A stretch of 38,821 nucleotides of DNA from Anaerolineales bacterium (GCA_004376465.1 SOJU01000185.1:1-38821), one strand, 5' to 3'; shown: positions 27,345-37,033, numbered from the stretch's first letter. The notes: a model not told the origin generated them from the letters alone. Made by a program: numbers and translations.

Positions 27345-30300
27345 TCACCCCACTGCGGCTTCTTCCGGCTCTTCCGGCTGGCGAATGGGGAACCAGATGG
27401 TAAATGTGCTGCCTTCACCAAGCTTGCTCTCGACTGACACTCTCCCACCGTGCTGCTGAATGATGGACTTGACGATTGCCAGGCCTAAACCCGAACCTTT
27501 TATACTCAAGGTCTCGCGTCCCCGGGCCCGATAGAATTTTTCGAATAGGCGCGCCTGATCCGTGGGAGCGATACCCATTCCATTGTCCGTAACCTGTACA
27601 ATCTGGAATTCCTCCCGCTGCTCGGCATGGATGGTGACATGACCATCAGCCGGCGTGTATTTCAGGGCATTATCGACCAGATTAGCAATCGCCTGGCGGA
27701 TGAGCGTCGCATCAACTTCGACCGGCTCCATCTCCTCTTCAAGGTCTACGTCCAATGTGATCTGCTTATTCACAGCCTGGGGTCGATAGGTGTCCAAGAC
27801 CGAATCAAGTATGGAGCCCAGCGGAATAGTTTCCACATCAAGCCCGACACCAGCCTCTATCCTGCCTAGATCTAGCACATTCCCGATAAGTTCTCCCATT
27901 TGGTCCGCGCTTGTGAGAATTTTGCTTATGAATTCCTTCTGCTGTTCGTTCATTGCCCCAACCATACCGAGCATGGTGGCGTAACCGCGCATCAGCGTTA
28001 AGGGAGCACGCAAATCATGACTTACAGTTGAGACGAACTCCGACTTCAGTGTATCGAGCTTCTTGTAATGAGTGATGTCCCAGAGTACGCAAACACGGCC
28101 TGAGGTGCCCTCATTCGGTGAGTGGATATCCGAAATCGAGGCGAACATGATTTGCCCTTTATCCAAACGGATTTCCACCGAACGTGATTCAGATTCGGAT
28201 TCGTCAAGTAAATCGAGCAACTCTTGCGACTCGATACACTCTTCCACCAACTCACCTAAAGATTCATCTGCGCTGCGCTTCAAGACGATTTCTGCCGCCG
28301 GATTGGCGAGCGAGATGCGATCGTCCGTATCTATTAATATAACTGCATCCGGTGTTGTTTCAAGTACAGCAGTGAGCTGCAGACGTTCTTGCTCCGCCTG
28401 TTGATACAGCCGTGCATTCACTACTGCAACCGCAAGCTGTCCTGAGAGAATTGACAGGAGCCGCAACGCATCTGGGGTAAAAACTTGAGGCTGCCGGTAA
28501 CCCACCCATAGGACTCCGACAAAAACATCTTCATTCTGCAGCGGCACTGCGGTCATCGCTTCCAGGGGAGTATCGAGGGATTGAATATCCAGCACCGCTT
28601 TCGCCCGCGTCGGGTTCTCGAGTGTGAACCTACCCGATGTCTCACAGAGTTCGAGAATTTGAGCGTCGAGTGCAGTCCAGTTTCCGGGATCATCGCCCGC
28701 GGTGTAAGTTTCCATGTGGATGTTAATAGTTTCATCCGGGCTTAACGCAAGGTGCACAAAATCCGAGCGAGTAAGATCCTTTATTCCTGCAAGGATTGGC
28801 GGCAGCGATTCATCAAGGTTAAAGGAGCTCGCCACTTGCTGGCTCGCGGTGAGAAGCAAACCCATTTCATCCAGGCGAGCTTTAAGGCGCCGGCGCATGC
28901 GCTCGAAAGAAACAGCCAGGCGGCCGATTTCATCTTGACCTTCACCAAGCACCGGCTGCTCCAGGTTTCCGCGCGCGATCGACTGGGCAACACTCGCCAT
29001 CATTCGCAGGGGCTGCGTTAATCGCCGGCTGATTAAATAGACCGCGATGAGCATAACAACGCCAACCGCCAGGACGACGACAAACAAATTAGCCGCGATC
29101 TGTAAAGCCAGCTTCTGGACCTCACTCTGCGCCACGGTTACAACGACCCACCAAGGGTAACCGCTGACTTCATTTGTGTTGACCAGACGGCGAGTGCCGT
29201 CGGGAGCTGTCTCTAAAACCACCTGGTTGATGCCGGCCTCGCTGCTTTCAAAGGTCAACATTAAGCGGCGCGGATCGTTGTGAACAAGAATTGTGCCGTC
29301 GGCGTCGATCATGAAAGCCTGACCAAGAGCAAGCCCTTGAATGATCTCCATAACTGGCAGGAGGTAGGGATTGGTATCCAGATCCGTCACGCCCACAATC
29401 GCACCAATTGGTTCATTGCTTTCCGGAGAACGAACGGGCGTAACGAAAGCCAGCCGCGCCGATGCAGCTTCCCTGTCCGGTCGCAGGACCACCTCTTCCG
29501 AGACGCCCAGGAGCGCAGCATCCAAAGCTGCTCCTAACTCGAAAGGTGTGCCCTCAGACAGAATACCCTCCGCGGGATACACAGCGAGTTGATTCATGTC
29601 CTTGTCGAAGACAGCAAGTGTTCGGAAGAAGGCGATTGTCCGCAGGAAGGACTTCATCTGTTCTTCAGAGACGTTTCTGTTCGCAACCGCTGGACCTAGC
29701 TCTTCGGCTATTTGTGCTTCGATCGATCTTCCAGTTTGGATGAAATATGGGATAGTGCTCGACACTTGATCGGAAGTCTGAAGCATCTGTTTTTCAATAA
29801 GGTCCTGTGCTGCTTGCTGTGCGAGGACCCAATCCCCGATGAGCAGCACGCTGCTTGAGATAACGCCGACCACGACGAGAGTTGAGAGCAGCCGCGCAGC
29901 AAGCGATCGGTTGTAAGGCCCAACCACAAGTCTATGCGGCGAATACCAGGGAATGCGTTCACTATTGCGCAGCCAAAGGCAGATCCCGCCGGCGATACCC
30001 GTCTCAATTAAAGCCGCTAGATACGTGGGTTGGAGCAGAGAAAATGTAAAATCTAAGGCGTCATAAAAACTGCCGCCGCTGTATATGTAGTGATCCACAC
30101 TGCCCAATGTCCCCAGCGCAAGCCCACCGATTATAGCGGCGATGAGCGGGTTGCGTCCTGCACGCCCCAGCCACTCGCGATAATTCTGGCGTAACAACCA
30201 GGAAACCAGAGCAGCCACAAGGGCCATGTGCAGCGGAGTGAGAATGCTGTGCGTTTCCCAAGCGCTGCGCGCTAACCCACCCACGAAGGCGATTACGATC

Positions 30301-30650
30301 GCAGGTCCCCCTCCCAGGAAACCAGCCGCGAGCAGCCAGGGGAATGCTCCAAAAATCGAGAAGGCAGGTCCCTCTACACCTTGTGGGACCCCGGGAATGA
30401 CCAGCATCGATGGTGCCGGAAGCCGAATCATGAAGAGCTGAGCGGCGAGCGGAGCGGAGAGAAGGAGGAGCAAAAAAGATGGCTCTCGAATCCAACCATC
30501 AACCTGACGGCGGATCTTAGTCCAATCCTGGTGAATAAAAAGGAGCGCCAGCAGCAATGCTATTTCCCCCAGGAGGAGGAAATAGCCAGATGGGCGTAGC
30601 GGCATTCCAATCGAGGGGCTCCCTGAAAAGCCCCATAACTCAAGCGTCAT
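27345..30650 (-). CDS. Large membrane sensor histidine kinase (multi-TM, Cache-like, HAMP, GAF, PAS)
   Basis: This 1101-residue protein has in order: about six or seven N-terminal membrane helices (to about residue 230), a further helix and an extracytoplasmic Cache-like sensor (about 280-510), a membrane helix followed by HAMP (TQPLRMMASVAQSIARGN...EIGRL), GAF (ASQQVASSFNLDESL...), PAS (TTPDAVILIDTDDRISLANP) and a HisKA/HATPase core. The phosphoacceptor His is at about 878 (STVSHDLRAP), and the N, G1 and G2 boxes are intact (NLVDNALKY, DNGMGIA, GSGLGLAI). It is predicted to sense an external ligand and an internal signal and to phosphorylate a response regulator. The gene beside it, transcribed away, encodes a receiver domain. 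Confidence 0.85.
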   Translation of the reverse strand: MTLELWGFSGSPSIGMPLRPSGYFLLLGEIALLLALLFIHQDWTKIRRQVDGWIREPSFLLLLLSAPLAAQLFMIRLPAPSMLVIPGVPQGVEGPAFSIFGAFPWLLAAGFLGGGPAIVIAFVGGLARSAWETHSILTPLHMALVAALVSWLLRQNYREWLGRAGRNPLIAAIIGGLALGTLGSVDHYIYSGGSFYDALDFTFSLLQPTYLAALIETGIAGGICLWLRNSERIPWYSPHRLVVGPYNRSLAARLLSTLVVVGVISSSVLLIGDWVLAQQAAQDLIEKQMLQTSDQVSSTIPYFIQTGRSIEAQIAEELGPAVANRNVSEEQMKSFLRTIAFFRTLAVFDKDMNQLAVYPAEGILSEGTPFELGAALDAALLGVSEEVVLRPDREAASARLAFVTPVRSPESNEPIGAIVGVTDLDTNPYLLPVMEIIQGLALGQAFMIDADGTILVHNDPRRLMLTFESSEAGINQVVLETAPDGTRRLVNTNEVSGYPWWVVVTVAQSEVQKLALQIAANLFVVVLAVGVVMLIAVYLISRRLTQPLRMMASVAQSIARGNLEQPVLGEGQDEIGRLAVSFERMRRRLKARLDEMGLLLTASQQVASSFNLDESLPPILAGIKDLTRSDFVHLALSPDETINIHMETYTAGDDPGNWTALDAQILELCETSGRFTLENPTRAKAVLDIQSLDTPLEAMTAVPLQNEDVFVGVLWVGYRQPQVFTPDALRLLSILSGQLAVAVVNARLYQQAEQERLQLTAVLETTPDAVILIDTDDRISLANPAAEIVLKRSADESLGELVEECIESQELLDLLDESESESRSVEIRLDKGQIMFASISDIHSPNEGTSGRVCVLWDITHYKKLDTLKSEFVSTVSHDLRAPLTLMRGYATMLGMVGAMNEQQKEFISKILTSADQMGELIGNVLDLGRIEAGVGLDVETIPLGSILDSVLDTYRPQAVNKQITLDVDLEEEMEPVEVDATLIRQAIANLVDNALKYTPADGHVTIHAEQREEFQIVQVTDNGMGIAPTDQARLFEKFYRARGRETLSIKGSGLGLAIVKSIIQQHGGRVSVESKLGEGSTFTIWFPIRQPEEPEEAAVG

Positions 30651-30686
30651 TTAGGTAAGGTACCTTTGATATCCATATAGAACAAG

Positions 30687-30714
30687 ATTATATAGCAGCG
30701 TTGCACGCAATCAA
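30687..30714 (-). promoter_or_regulatory. Promoter of the large histidine kinase
   Basis: The -35 TTGATT (30709-30714) and the -10 TATAAT (30687-30692) are separated by 16 bases on the minus strand, about 37 bases upstream of the ATG at 30650. Confidence 0.65.
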
Positions 30715-31044
30715 AACCCAATTTTCGTCTTTCTTTCCGCTCACTCCTCTGTTCTGCCCCATGAACAGGATGTCAAATTATGATAACGTCATTATGAGGA
30801 GTGGAGCGGCGAAGATTCTCGTTAACTGCACGGAGTACAATTAAGTTCAAAAAACGAGATTATTCGCCTACGCTGTGCTTCGTCTCAGAATGAGCTGGTA
30901 TTGCTCACAGTCACAATGCCGAGCATAAAAGCGTCAATAATTACACCTGAAGGGTACCTTAGGAGTACTTTATCTTCTTGCAATATCACTCACTGTTATG
31001 TTAAACTGCGATGACTAGTGAATCATCGATAAGGTGCTTTCCTA
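30715..31044. other. Divergent intergenic region
   Basis: The region between the histidine kinase and the receiver/ATPase gene contains no gene. It likely holds both promoters. For the rightward operon, TTGCAA near 30980 with TAAACT 18 bases further is the best -35/-10 pair. GGTACC occurs on both sides (30659-30664 and 30954-30959), which may be chance. Confidence 0.45.
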
Positions 31045-32193
31045 ATGACCAACAAAGTACTAATCATAGATGATGATGTCGACACGTTAAAACTCGTTGG
31101 CTTGATGCTTGAACGTCAGGGTTATGAGATCTCCGTCGCCAGCAACGGGACGATTGGACTCGCCAAAGCCGCGGAGGATAAGCCAGAGTTGATCCTCCTG
31201 GACGTGATGATGCCAGATCTCGATGGATATGAGGTCACGAAGCGTCTCCGCTCCAACCCGGCTCTTGCTCATATTCCCATAATCATGTTCACCGCAAAAA
31301 CGATGGTTGACGATAAAGTAGCTGGCTTTGAAGCTGGGGTCGATGACTACTTGACGAAACCCACCCACCCGGCTGAACTTACGGCTCATGTGAAAGCGGT
31401 GCTTGCTCGCTCTGCACAAGCGGTTGCAGCGCCTGAGGCTAATGCTCAAATCGTCGGGTTCCTCGGATCGCGAAGTGGCATTGGAACGACAACACTAGCC
31501 TTGAACTCCGGAGTCGCACTTCTCGATAAGGGCTATGATGTAATCATCGCCGAGATTAACCCGGGTCACGGCTCGATGGGTTTGGAACTGGATATCCAGG
31601 ACCCCTCCGGTCTATCCAACGTACTCTCCAGATCTTTGAAGGACATCCATCTCAGATCTGTAGAGGCAGAGATCGTCAATCACTCTAGCGGTGTCCGCTT
31701 GCTGCTTTCTTCTTTCCATCCTCGGGAGACAGAACTTGAACAAGCCGTCCCACAAATTGAAGCGGTTGTATCCAACCTGGCCTCCATGTGCGACTTGCTC
31801 ATTCTCGACCTGGGTGCAGGGTTGAAACCCTTCACGAAGCCCGTTTTACAGCAATGCGATCGCATCATCCTGATTGTGGAACCAGTCTACCCCTCGGATG
31901 CCATGGGACGGGCATTACTGCAAGAACTAGAAACGAGCGGTATTAATACTAGTAAGGTTGGGCTTGCGCTTATCAACCGTGTGGGAACAAGCCTACAAGT
32001 CCCCTGGAGACAGGTGGAAAGCGACCTTGGAATTGAATTAGCGGGGATTGTCTCCCCTGCCCCCGAGCAAGCCCATCAAGCTTCTCAAGCGGGATCGCCA
32101 CTTGTAGATTCGTACGCTGATTCTTTGGTGAGCGAACAAATCCGCAAACTCGCTGAATCTCTCCTTAGTTACCTTCATCCTCCCAAAGGCTGA
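31045..32193 (+). CDS. Response-regulator receiver fused to CpaE/MinD-like ATPase
   Basis: This 382-residue protein starts with a receiver domain: phosphoacceptor Asp at residue 53 (LLDVMMPDLDG), acidic pair DD at 10-11, Lys105 (DYLTKP). From about residue 136 it continues with a ParA/MinD-like domain (GFLGSRSGIGTTTLALN). The Walker A motif has no Lys (GSRSGIGTTT), as in CpaE-type pilus-localisation ATPases, so hydrolysis may be weak or absent. CpaE-like receivers place tad/type IV-like pili at a pole; no pilus genes are seen here. The ATG has AAGGTG ten bases upstream. Its stop overlaps the next start by one base (TGATG). Confidence 0.85.
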   Translation: MTNKVLIIDDDVDTLKLVGLMLERQGYEISVASNGTIGLAKAAEDKPELILLDVMMPDLDGYEVTKRLRSNPALAHIPIIMFTAKTMVDDKVAGFEAGVDDYLTKPTHPAELTAHVKAVLARSAQAVAAPEANAQIVGFLGSRSGIGTTTLALNSGVALLDKGYDVIIAEINPGHGSMGLELDIQDPSGLSNVLSRSLKDIHLRSVEAEIVNHSSGVRLLLSSFHPRETELEQAVPQIEAVVSNLASMCDLLILDLGAGLKPFTKPVLQQCDRIILIVEPVYPSDAMGRALLQELETSGINTSKVGLALINRVGTSLQVPWRQVESDLGIELAGIVSPAPEQAHQASQAGSPLVDSYADSLVSEQIRKLAESLLSYLHPPKG

Positions 32194-33005
32194 TGGCGTT
32201 TGTGACCCACTCTCAACTCGCTGAATCTATTGCGAAGAGCGCAGCCGTATTCCGTTCCTCCCGTCGGGTGGTTGCCCTTACAGGCGCAGGAGTCTCAACC
32301 CGATCCGGAATCCCCGACTTTCGCTCACATGACTCCGGTCTTTGGAAAAAATTTGACGCAATGACGGTTGCATCTCTCACCTCCTTCCGCTATCAACCAG
32401 ATGCCTTCTTCAAGTGGGTTCGACCACTTGTTAAAACAATGATTGACGCTGATCCCAACCCAGCACACACCGCGCTCGCAAAATTAGAACAGGCTGGTTT
32501 TTTACACGGCATCATCACCCAAAATATTGATGACCTCCATCGCAAAGCAGGATCGAAGTGTATTTACGAGATACACGGTCATTTGCGTGAGGCAACTTGC
32601 ACATTGTGTTATCAAAAGCACAACGCAGAAAGCCTGATCAATGATTTTGCCAACACCGGCGCTTTACCATATTGCGATCATTGCGGCGGTTTGCTCAAAC
32701 CAGACATCATCCTTTTTGGCGAGCAGCTGCCATCGTGCATCGTTAGTGAGGCGAAAGCCCTCATCGATGAAGCGGACCTAATCGTGGCCGCCGGCTCATC
32801 ATTGGAAGTCATGCCGGCAGCTTCTATGCCGATCCCTGCCTTGAACGCTGGCGCTAAACTCATTATCATCAATAATGAACCAACATACCTTGACGTACGC
32901 GCGGATTTCGTCATCCACGATGATGTAGCAGTTGTACTGCCGATGATTCTTCAAGAGGTGTTGTGTGAGCCCCAAGAAACAAAACGACATATCCATAACC
33001 AATAA
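32193..33005 (+). CDS. Sir2-family NAD-dependent protein deacylase
   Basis: This 270-residue protein has the complete sirtuin signature: GAGVSTRSGIPDFRS (residues 31-45), TQNIDDLH (109-116), catalytic His at about 128 (EIHGHLREATC), zinc Cys at 136, 139, 161 and 164, and KPDIILFGE. It removes acyl groups from lysines using NAD+. The start overlaps the stop of the receiver/ATPase gene (TGATG) and its end overlaps the next kinase gene by 41 bases, so the three genes are translationally coupled. The target is unknown but the coupling suggests a link to the signalling pair around it. Confidence 0.92.
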   Translation: MAFVTHSQLAESIAKSAAVFRSSRRVVALTGAGVSTRSGIPDFRSHDSGLWKKFDAMTVASLTSFRYQPDAFFKWVRPLVKTMIDADPNPAHTALAKLEQAGFLHGIITQNIDDLHRKAGSKCIYEIHGHLREATCTLCYQKHNAESLINDFANTGALPYCDHCGGLLKPDIILFGEQLPSCIVSEAKALIDEADLIVAAGSSLEVMPAASMPIPALNAGAKLIIINNEPTYLDVRADFVIHDDVAVVLPMILQEVLCEPQETKRHIHNQ

Positions 33006-34212
33006 CCACAATAACGTCGAGGCGCTGCTTAAGCGATATGATCGCCTCCTGGAGATGACCTCGGATCTGGTGTCAACGCTAGAACTGAGCACGCTCCTGC
33101 AGATGATCGTTGACGCTGCTAAAGAGTTGACCGACTCCGAAGACGCCGCCCTACTCCTCTACAATTCACAAAGGAATCAACTTTACTTCGAAGCCGCCAC
33201 CGTACCGCTCCGCTCTGATGACACGCTTATCGCGATACCGCCTGAAAATAGCGTCGCCGGATGGATATTCACACATCGTGAACCACTTCTTGTTGATAAT
33301 GCTCCAAAAGATTCTCGCTTTTTCCGCGAGGTCGACTTGATAATATCGTCCCGCTCAAAATCGATCCTCGGTGTGCCTCTGAGAACAAAAGAGAAGACAA
33401 TCGGTGTAATCGAAGCGGTGAATAAACTTGAAGGGACATTCACTGAACACGATAAGCATGTCCTGGAGGCATTAGCCGCCCAGGCCGCAATCGCCATCGA
33501 GAACACACGTCTATTCAAACAAAGCGACATCGTAGCAGAGATGGTCCACGAACTGCGAACACCCTTATCTGCATTGTCTGCAGCCGTCCACCTCCTTCAG
33601 CGACCAGAATTAAAAGATGAACAGCGCAGCAAGATCCGGCAAACCCTTTTCAACGAGGTACAGCGCCTGAATGAACTCACGACTAACTTCTTGGAGCTCT
33701 CCCGGCTCGAATCAGGTAGGGTTCGGTTCGAACGCGAACCCGTTCTTCTCGAAGGTCTTGTTCGAGAGTGCATCGAAATTATGCGGCTACAAGCGGATTC
33801 AGTGGGGGTCAACCTCGAAACCGATATCGATCGCACACTATCCCCGCTGATGGGTGATCGCAATCAATTAAAAAGGCTTCTACTAAACCTGATAACGAAC
33901 GCGATTAAATACAATCAAAAAGAAGGTTGGGTGCGGATCTCAGTGCAGCGGAAAGATGACGATGCACAATTGATGGTTTCGGATAACGGAAGAGGTATCC
34001 CTGCCGAAAGCATTCCCCATCTTTTTAACCGTTTCTACCGGGTACCAGATCGGGAAGGTCTCATTAGTGGCACGGGGTTGGGATTGGCGATCGCCAAGCG
34101 GATCACGCTGAACCATGGCGGCACCATCGAAGTTGACAGTAAGGTCGGCGAGGGCACAACCTTTAAGGTTATCCTACCTTTCGGTCACACTGAGGATATC
34201 ACGCTCCACTAG
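32965..34212 (+). CDS. GAF-domain histidine kinase
   Basis: This 415-residue protein has no membrane helix. It has a GAF domain (about residues 30-185) with GVIEAVNK, then a HisKA domain with the phosphoacceptor His at about 195 (MVHELRTPLSAL) and an HATPase domain with LLLNLITNAIKYN, DNGRGIP and GTGLGLAIAK. It is a cytosolic kinase that should respond to a ligand or redox state. It starts with GTG, after GAGG, within the end of the Sir2 gene. It is likely a partner of the receiver two genes upstream, with the Sir2 protein between. Its stop shares the CTAG sequence with the convergent mutL stop. Confidence 0.9.
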   Translation: MSPKKQNDISITNNHNNVEALLKRYDRLLEMTSDLVSTLELSTLLQMIVDAAKELTDSEDAALLLYNSQRNQLYFEAATVPLRSDDTLIAIPPENSVAGWIFTHREPLLVDNAPKDSRFFREVDLIISSRSKSILGVPLRTKEKTIGVIEAVNKLEGTFTEHDKHVLEALAAQAAIAIENTRLFKQSDIVAEMVHELRTPLSALSAAVHLLQRPELKDEQRSKIRQTLFNEVQRLNELTTNFLELSRLESGRVRFEREPVLLEGLVRECIEIMRLQADSVGVNLETDIDRTLSPLMGDRNQLKRLLLNLITNAIKYNQKEGWVRISVQRKDDDAQLMVSDNGRGIPAESIPHLFNRFYRVPDREGLISGTGLGLAIAKRITLNHGGTIEVDSKVGEGTTFKVILPFGHTEDITLH

Positions 34213-35933
34213 CGGCGACCGAACTGCCTCTCCAATGCATCAACAGATAGATGGATCATCGTTGGCCGTCCATGAGGGCATGTTCGCGGCATTGAACATG
34301 ACTCCAGATCGCGGAGCAGCTGCCGCTGCTCTTCTACAGACAATACCTGACCGGCCTTTATAGCGATACGCTTACATATACGCGCTGCAAGCCGGGCTTC
34401 AAGCGCATCTGCCAACGGCTCTTCATTCTCCTCAAATTCCTCAACCACGGATCGCAGGGCGAACGCCGGATCCTTCCCCGTAACGAGGGATGGGATTGCA
34501 CGCAGCCGGAAGGATCGCTCACCAAAGGGCTCGATGACAAAGCCCAATTCTTTCAACGCCTCCAGATTTTCCTGCAGCAGGATAGCCTCAGAGTGTGAGA
34601 ACTCGATCGTCTGCGCTTCGAGCAGATTCTGAGATTCCAACGCTCCAGCATCTCTCGCCGCCATCATTTTTTCAAATAGGATTCGCTCATGCGCAGCATG
34701 CTGATCGACCAGATAGAGCCCATCCGGACCTTCAGCGACGAGATAGGCCGCCCCGATCTGCCCGACAGCACGAAGCAGAGGGATTGAGCCGGAGGGAAGC
34801 GCCCCCTGAAGAGAACGGGGACGGGATGCTGAAGGGTCAAAAGACGATTCCCCTGCGAATCCCCAATCGGTGCTAATTACACCAGAGCTACTAGATCGAC
34901 CATCCCGAGACCACGTCGAATGAAAATCTACACCAGGTGCAGAAGTATGCCCCATCAGAGTCGCCCGGATCGCCCTCTGGAGCACAGCGAATACGCGGTC
35001 TGACTCCCTGAAGCGAATTTCAGATTTCGTCGGGTGGACATTCACATCCACTTGCTCGGGAGGGACTTGTAGGAAGAGGACCGCTATGGGGTATCGTCCA
35101 ACCATCAACAGCGTGTGATATGCCTGCAGCACTGCCGCTGATAGGCTTGAGTCTTGAACCCACCGACCGTTCACGAAGAAGGTCAGTTCGCGGCGATTGC
35201 TGCGATTTAACTCGGGTGGGCTAATAAAACCTGAGACCGATATCTCAGCCCCCAGAGAAGGCGGAATGGAGATCATTTGACGTGCAGTTTCAAGGCCGAA
35301 GACTTCCGTGAGAACCTCACGCTGATTGCCATTTCCCGATGTTTGAAGAAGAGTCCGTCCTTCCTGTTGCAACTGGAAACGAACATCTGGGTAAGCTAGA
35401 GCATAGCGGCTGACGAAGCGTGTGATCCAACGACGCTCGGTGTTTTCTGTTTTCAAGAATTTTCTGCGTGCCGGAACATTATAGAAGAGGTCTCGAATGC
35501 GGATCACAGTTCCCAGTGGAGATCCTATGGATGAGAGCGGCCTAATTTCTCCTCCATCCACGATTAATTTCGAGCCGACTTCTTCGTCTTGCGCGCGAGT
35601 AACCATCTCCAGACGCGAGACAGCGGCGATGGAGGATAAAGCTTCTCCTCGAAAGCCTAAAGTGTCGATCGCGAAAAGGTCCTGCGCAGTCTGCAGCTTG
35701 GAAGTCGCAAATCTCGCAACCGCAAGCAGAGCCTCTTCCTGTGCGATTCCGCACCCATCATCGACCACTTCGATAAGAAGCTTCCCCCCTTCTTCAGTGG
35801 CTATCTGAATGTTTTTTGCGCCTGCGTCGAGTGAGTTCTCCACCAACTCCTTCACGACAGATGCGGGTCTCTCAACAACTTCGCCAGCGGCGATAGCCGA
35901 TGAGACTTTTTCCGGTAGTATCTTTATAGGCAT
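34209..35933 (-). CDS. mutL: DNA mismatch repair protein MutL
   Basis: This 574-residue protein has the GHKL ATPase head (KVSSAIAAGEVVERP, ELVENSLDAGA, DDGCGI, FATSKL, DTLGFRGEALSSI) and a C-terminal domain with DQHAAHERILFE and CPHGRP. The latter two are the metal-binding endonuclease motifs found in MutL of organisms that lack MutH, so this MutL should nick the new strand. The open frame starts at 35969. The ATG at 35933 gives the family N-terminus (PIKILPEKVSSAIAAGEVV) and has a TATAAT seven bases upstream. No ribosome site is present, which suggests a leaderless mRNA. mutS is not in the window. Confidence 0.95.
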   Translation of the reverse strand: MPIKILPEKVSSAIAAGEVVERPASVVKELVENSLDAGAKNIQIATEEGGKLLIEVVDDGCGIAQEEALLAVARFATSKLQTAQDLFAIDTLGFRGEALSSIAAVSRLEMVTRAQDEEVGSKLIVDGGEIRPLSSIGSPLGTVIRIRDLFYNVPARRKFLKTENTERRWITRFVSRYALAYPDVRFQLQQEGRTLLQTSGNGNQREVLTEVFGLETARQMISIPPSLGAEISVSGFISPPELNRSNRRELTFFVNGRWVQDSSLSAAVLQAYHTLLMVGRYPIAVLFLQVPPEQVDVNVHPTKSEIRFRESDRVFAVLQRAIRATLMGHTSAPGVDFHSTWSRDGRSSSSGVISTDWGFAGESSFDPSASRPRSLQGALPSGSIPLLRAVGQIGAAYLVAEGPDGLYLVDQHAAHERILFEKMMAARDAGALESQNLLEAQTIEFSHSEAILLQENLEALKELGFVIEPFGERSFRLRAIPSLVTGKDPAFALRSVVEEFEENEEPLADALEARLAARICKRIAIKAGQVLSVEEQRQLLRDLESCSMPRTCPHGRPTMIHLSVDALERQFGRR

Positions 35934-35940
35934 GGCTTTG

Positions 35941-35946
35941 ATTATA
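35941..35946 (-). promoter_or_regulatory. -10 box directly before mutL (leaderless start)
   Basis: A perfect TATAAT on the minus strand ends seven bases before the ATG, so transcription would begin at or next to the first base of the start codon. The -35 region has no good match at the usual spacing. Confidence 0.5.
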
Positions 35947-36150
35947 CATGCCCCCCATCTGGTTGACACTCAAGGATGCGGCATTCTATACTGCCGCGAG
36001 TGAAATTGAACTTGTGGACATTGTCCTCACAGATGCAAGGCAATGGGGCCGAGACCGGTTTGATGGCTCTCACTCGACATCTTGGGTGACTACATTAGCG
36101 CCGTCAGGGAGACCCTCCTGCACGTCGGTGAAGGAAATGACACCTAGCTT

Positions 36151-36795
36151 ATGGAATACACTACACTCTTCCTGGACCTCGATGACACACTATACCCACG
36201 CACAAGTGGCTTATGGGAGGCTGTCGGCGGTCGCATCCAGAGTTACATCGAGATGAAATTGAACCTCTGCGCCGAGGATGCATCCCTGCTACGCGCCCAA
36301 TATCTCGCCCAATATGGAACCACGCTGAACGGCTTGATGCGCAACCATCAGATCGATCCTATGGAATATTTAGACTACGTCCACGATGTTCCGGTCGAGA
36401 ACCTCATTCCCCCAGATCCTGAACTTCAAACCATGTTGGCCTCAATCACCATTCCCCGGATAATCTTTACAAATGCTTACCTCGACTACGCCATGCGAGT
36501 CCTGAAGCAGCTTGGTGTTTCGGATCTTATAGATCAGATCATCGATATCCTCACATTGGATTTCTCGAACAAACCAGACCCTGATGCATATCATCGCGCC
36601 CTTGCCGTCGCGGGGAATCCTACCTCGGCGACATGCCTGCTGGTAGATGACCGCTACCCAAATCTTTCGGCTGCTGCAGAATTCGGCATGACGACGGTTC
36701 TCGTCGGCGATGGAGTCGTTGAAGGAAAAGTCGATTACACTATCGAACATATTCACGACCTGACCAACGCTGTCCCCAGCTTGGTTAGAGCGTAG
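36151..36795 (+). CDS. HAD-family hydrolase (pyrimidine 5'-nucleotidase-like)
   Basis: This 214-residue protein carries the HAD motifs: DLDDTLYP (Asp9, Asp11), FTNAY (motif II), KPDPDAYHRAL (motif III) and VDDRYPNLSAA (motif IV). The pattern and size match the SDT1/PPN1-type pyrimidine 5'-nucleotidases and related phosphatases. The ATG has only a weak ribosome site, and GTGAAGGAAATG lies 15-30 bases upstream. It is the first of three closely spaced rightward genes. Confidence 0.8.
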   Translation: MEYTTLFLDLDDTLYPRTSGLWEAVGGRIQSYIEMKLNLCAEDASLLRAQYLAQYGTTLNGLMRNHQIDPMEYLDYVHDVPVENLIPPDPELQTMLASITIPRIIFTNAYLDYAMRVLKQLGVSDLIDQIIDILTLDFSNKPDPDAYHRALAVAGNPTSATCLLVDDRYPNLSAAAEFGMTTVLVGDGVVEGKVDYTIEHIHDLTNAVPSLVRA

Positions 36796-36805
36796 GAAAG
36801 CATAT

Positions 36806-37033
36806 ATGGAGATTAATGGTTGGCTGATCGTCATCGCCATTCTGGCCTTCGTAATTCTCATTAATGTCGGATTAGCGCTCGGCGCTATCCGCAGGATGAA
36901 AATGAAGCCAAAAGGGATTTTCCAAGAATCTCTTGGAGAGATGCTCAACCCCTGGAAAAAAGAAGATGAAGCGCTCGACGAATTGCGTCAGCGGGTTGAT
37001 GAATTGAAAAGCAGAGATGGAGGGACTCAGTGA
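36806..37033 (+). CDS. Small one-helix membrane protein
   Basis: This 75-residue protein has a single membrane helix (LIVIAILAFVILINVGLALGAI) and a charged C-terminal tail (KKEDEALDELRQRVDELKSRDG) that probably forms a coiled coil. It is ten bases after the HAD gene, with AGGA before the ATG, and its TGA overlaps the next gene's GTG (GTGA). I do not recognise a family. The coupling suggests a shared transcript, not necessarily a shared function. Confidence 0.7.
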   Translation: MEINGWLIVIAILAFVILINVGLALGAIRRMKMKPKGIFQESLGEMLNPWKKEDEALDELRQRVDELKSRDGGTQ

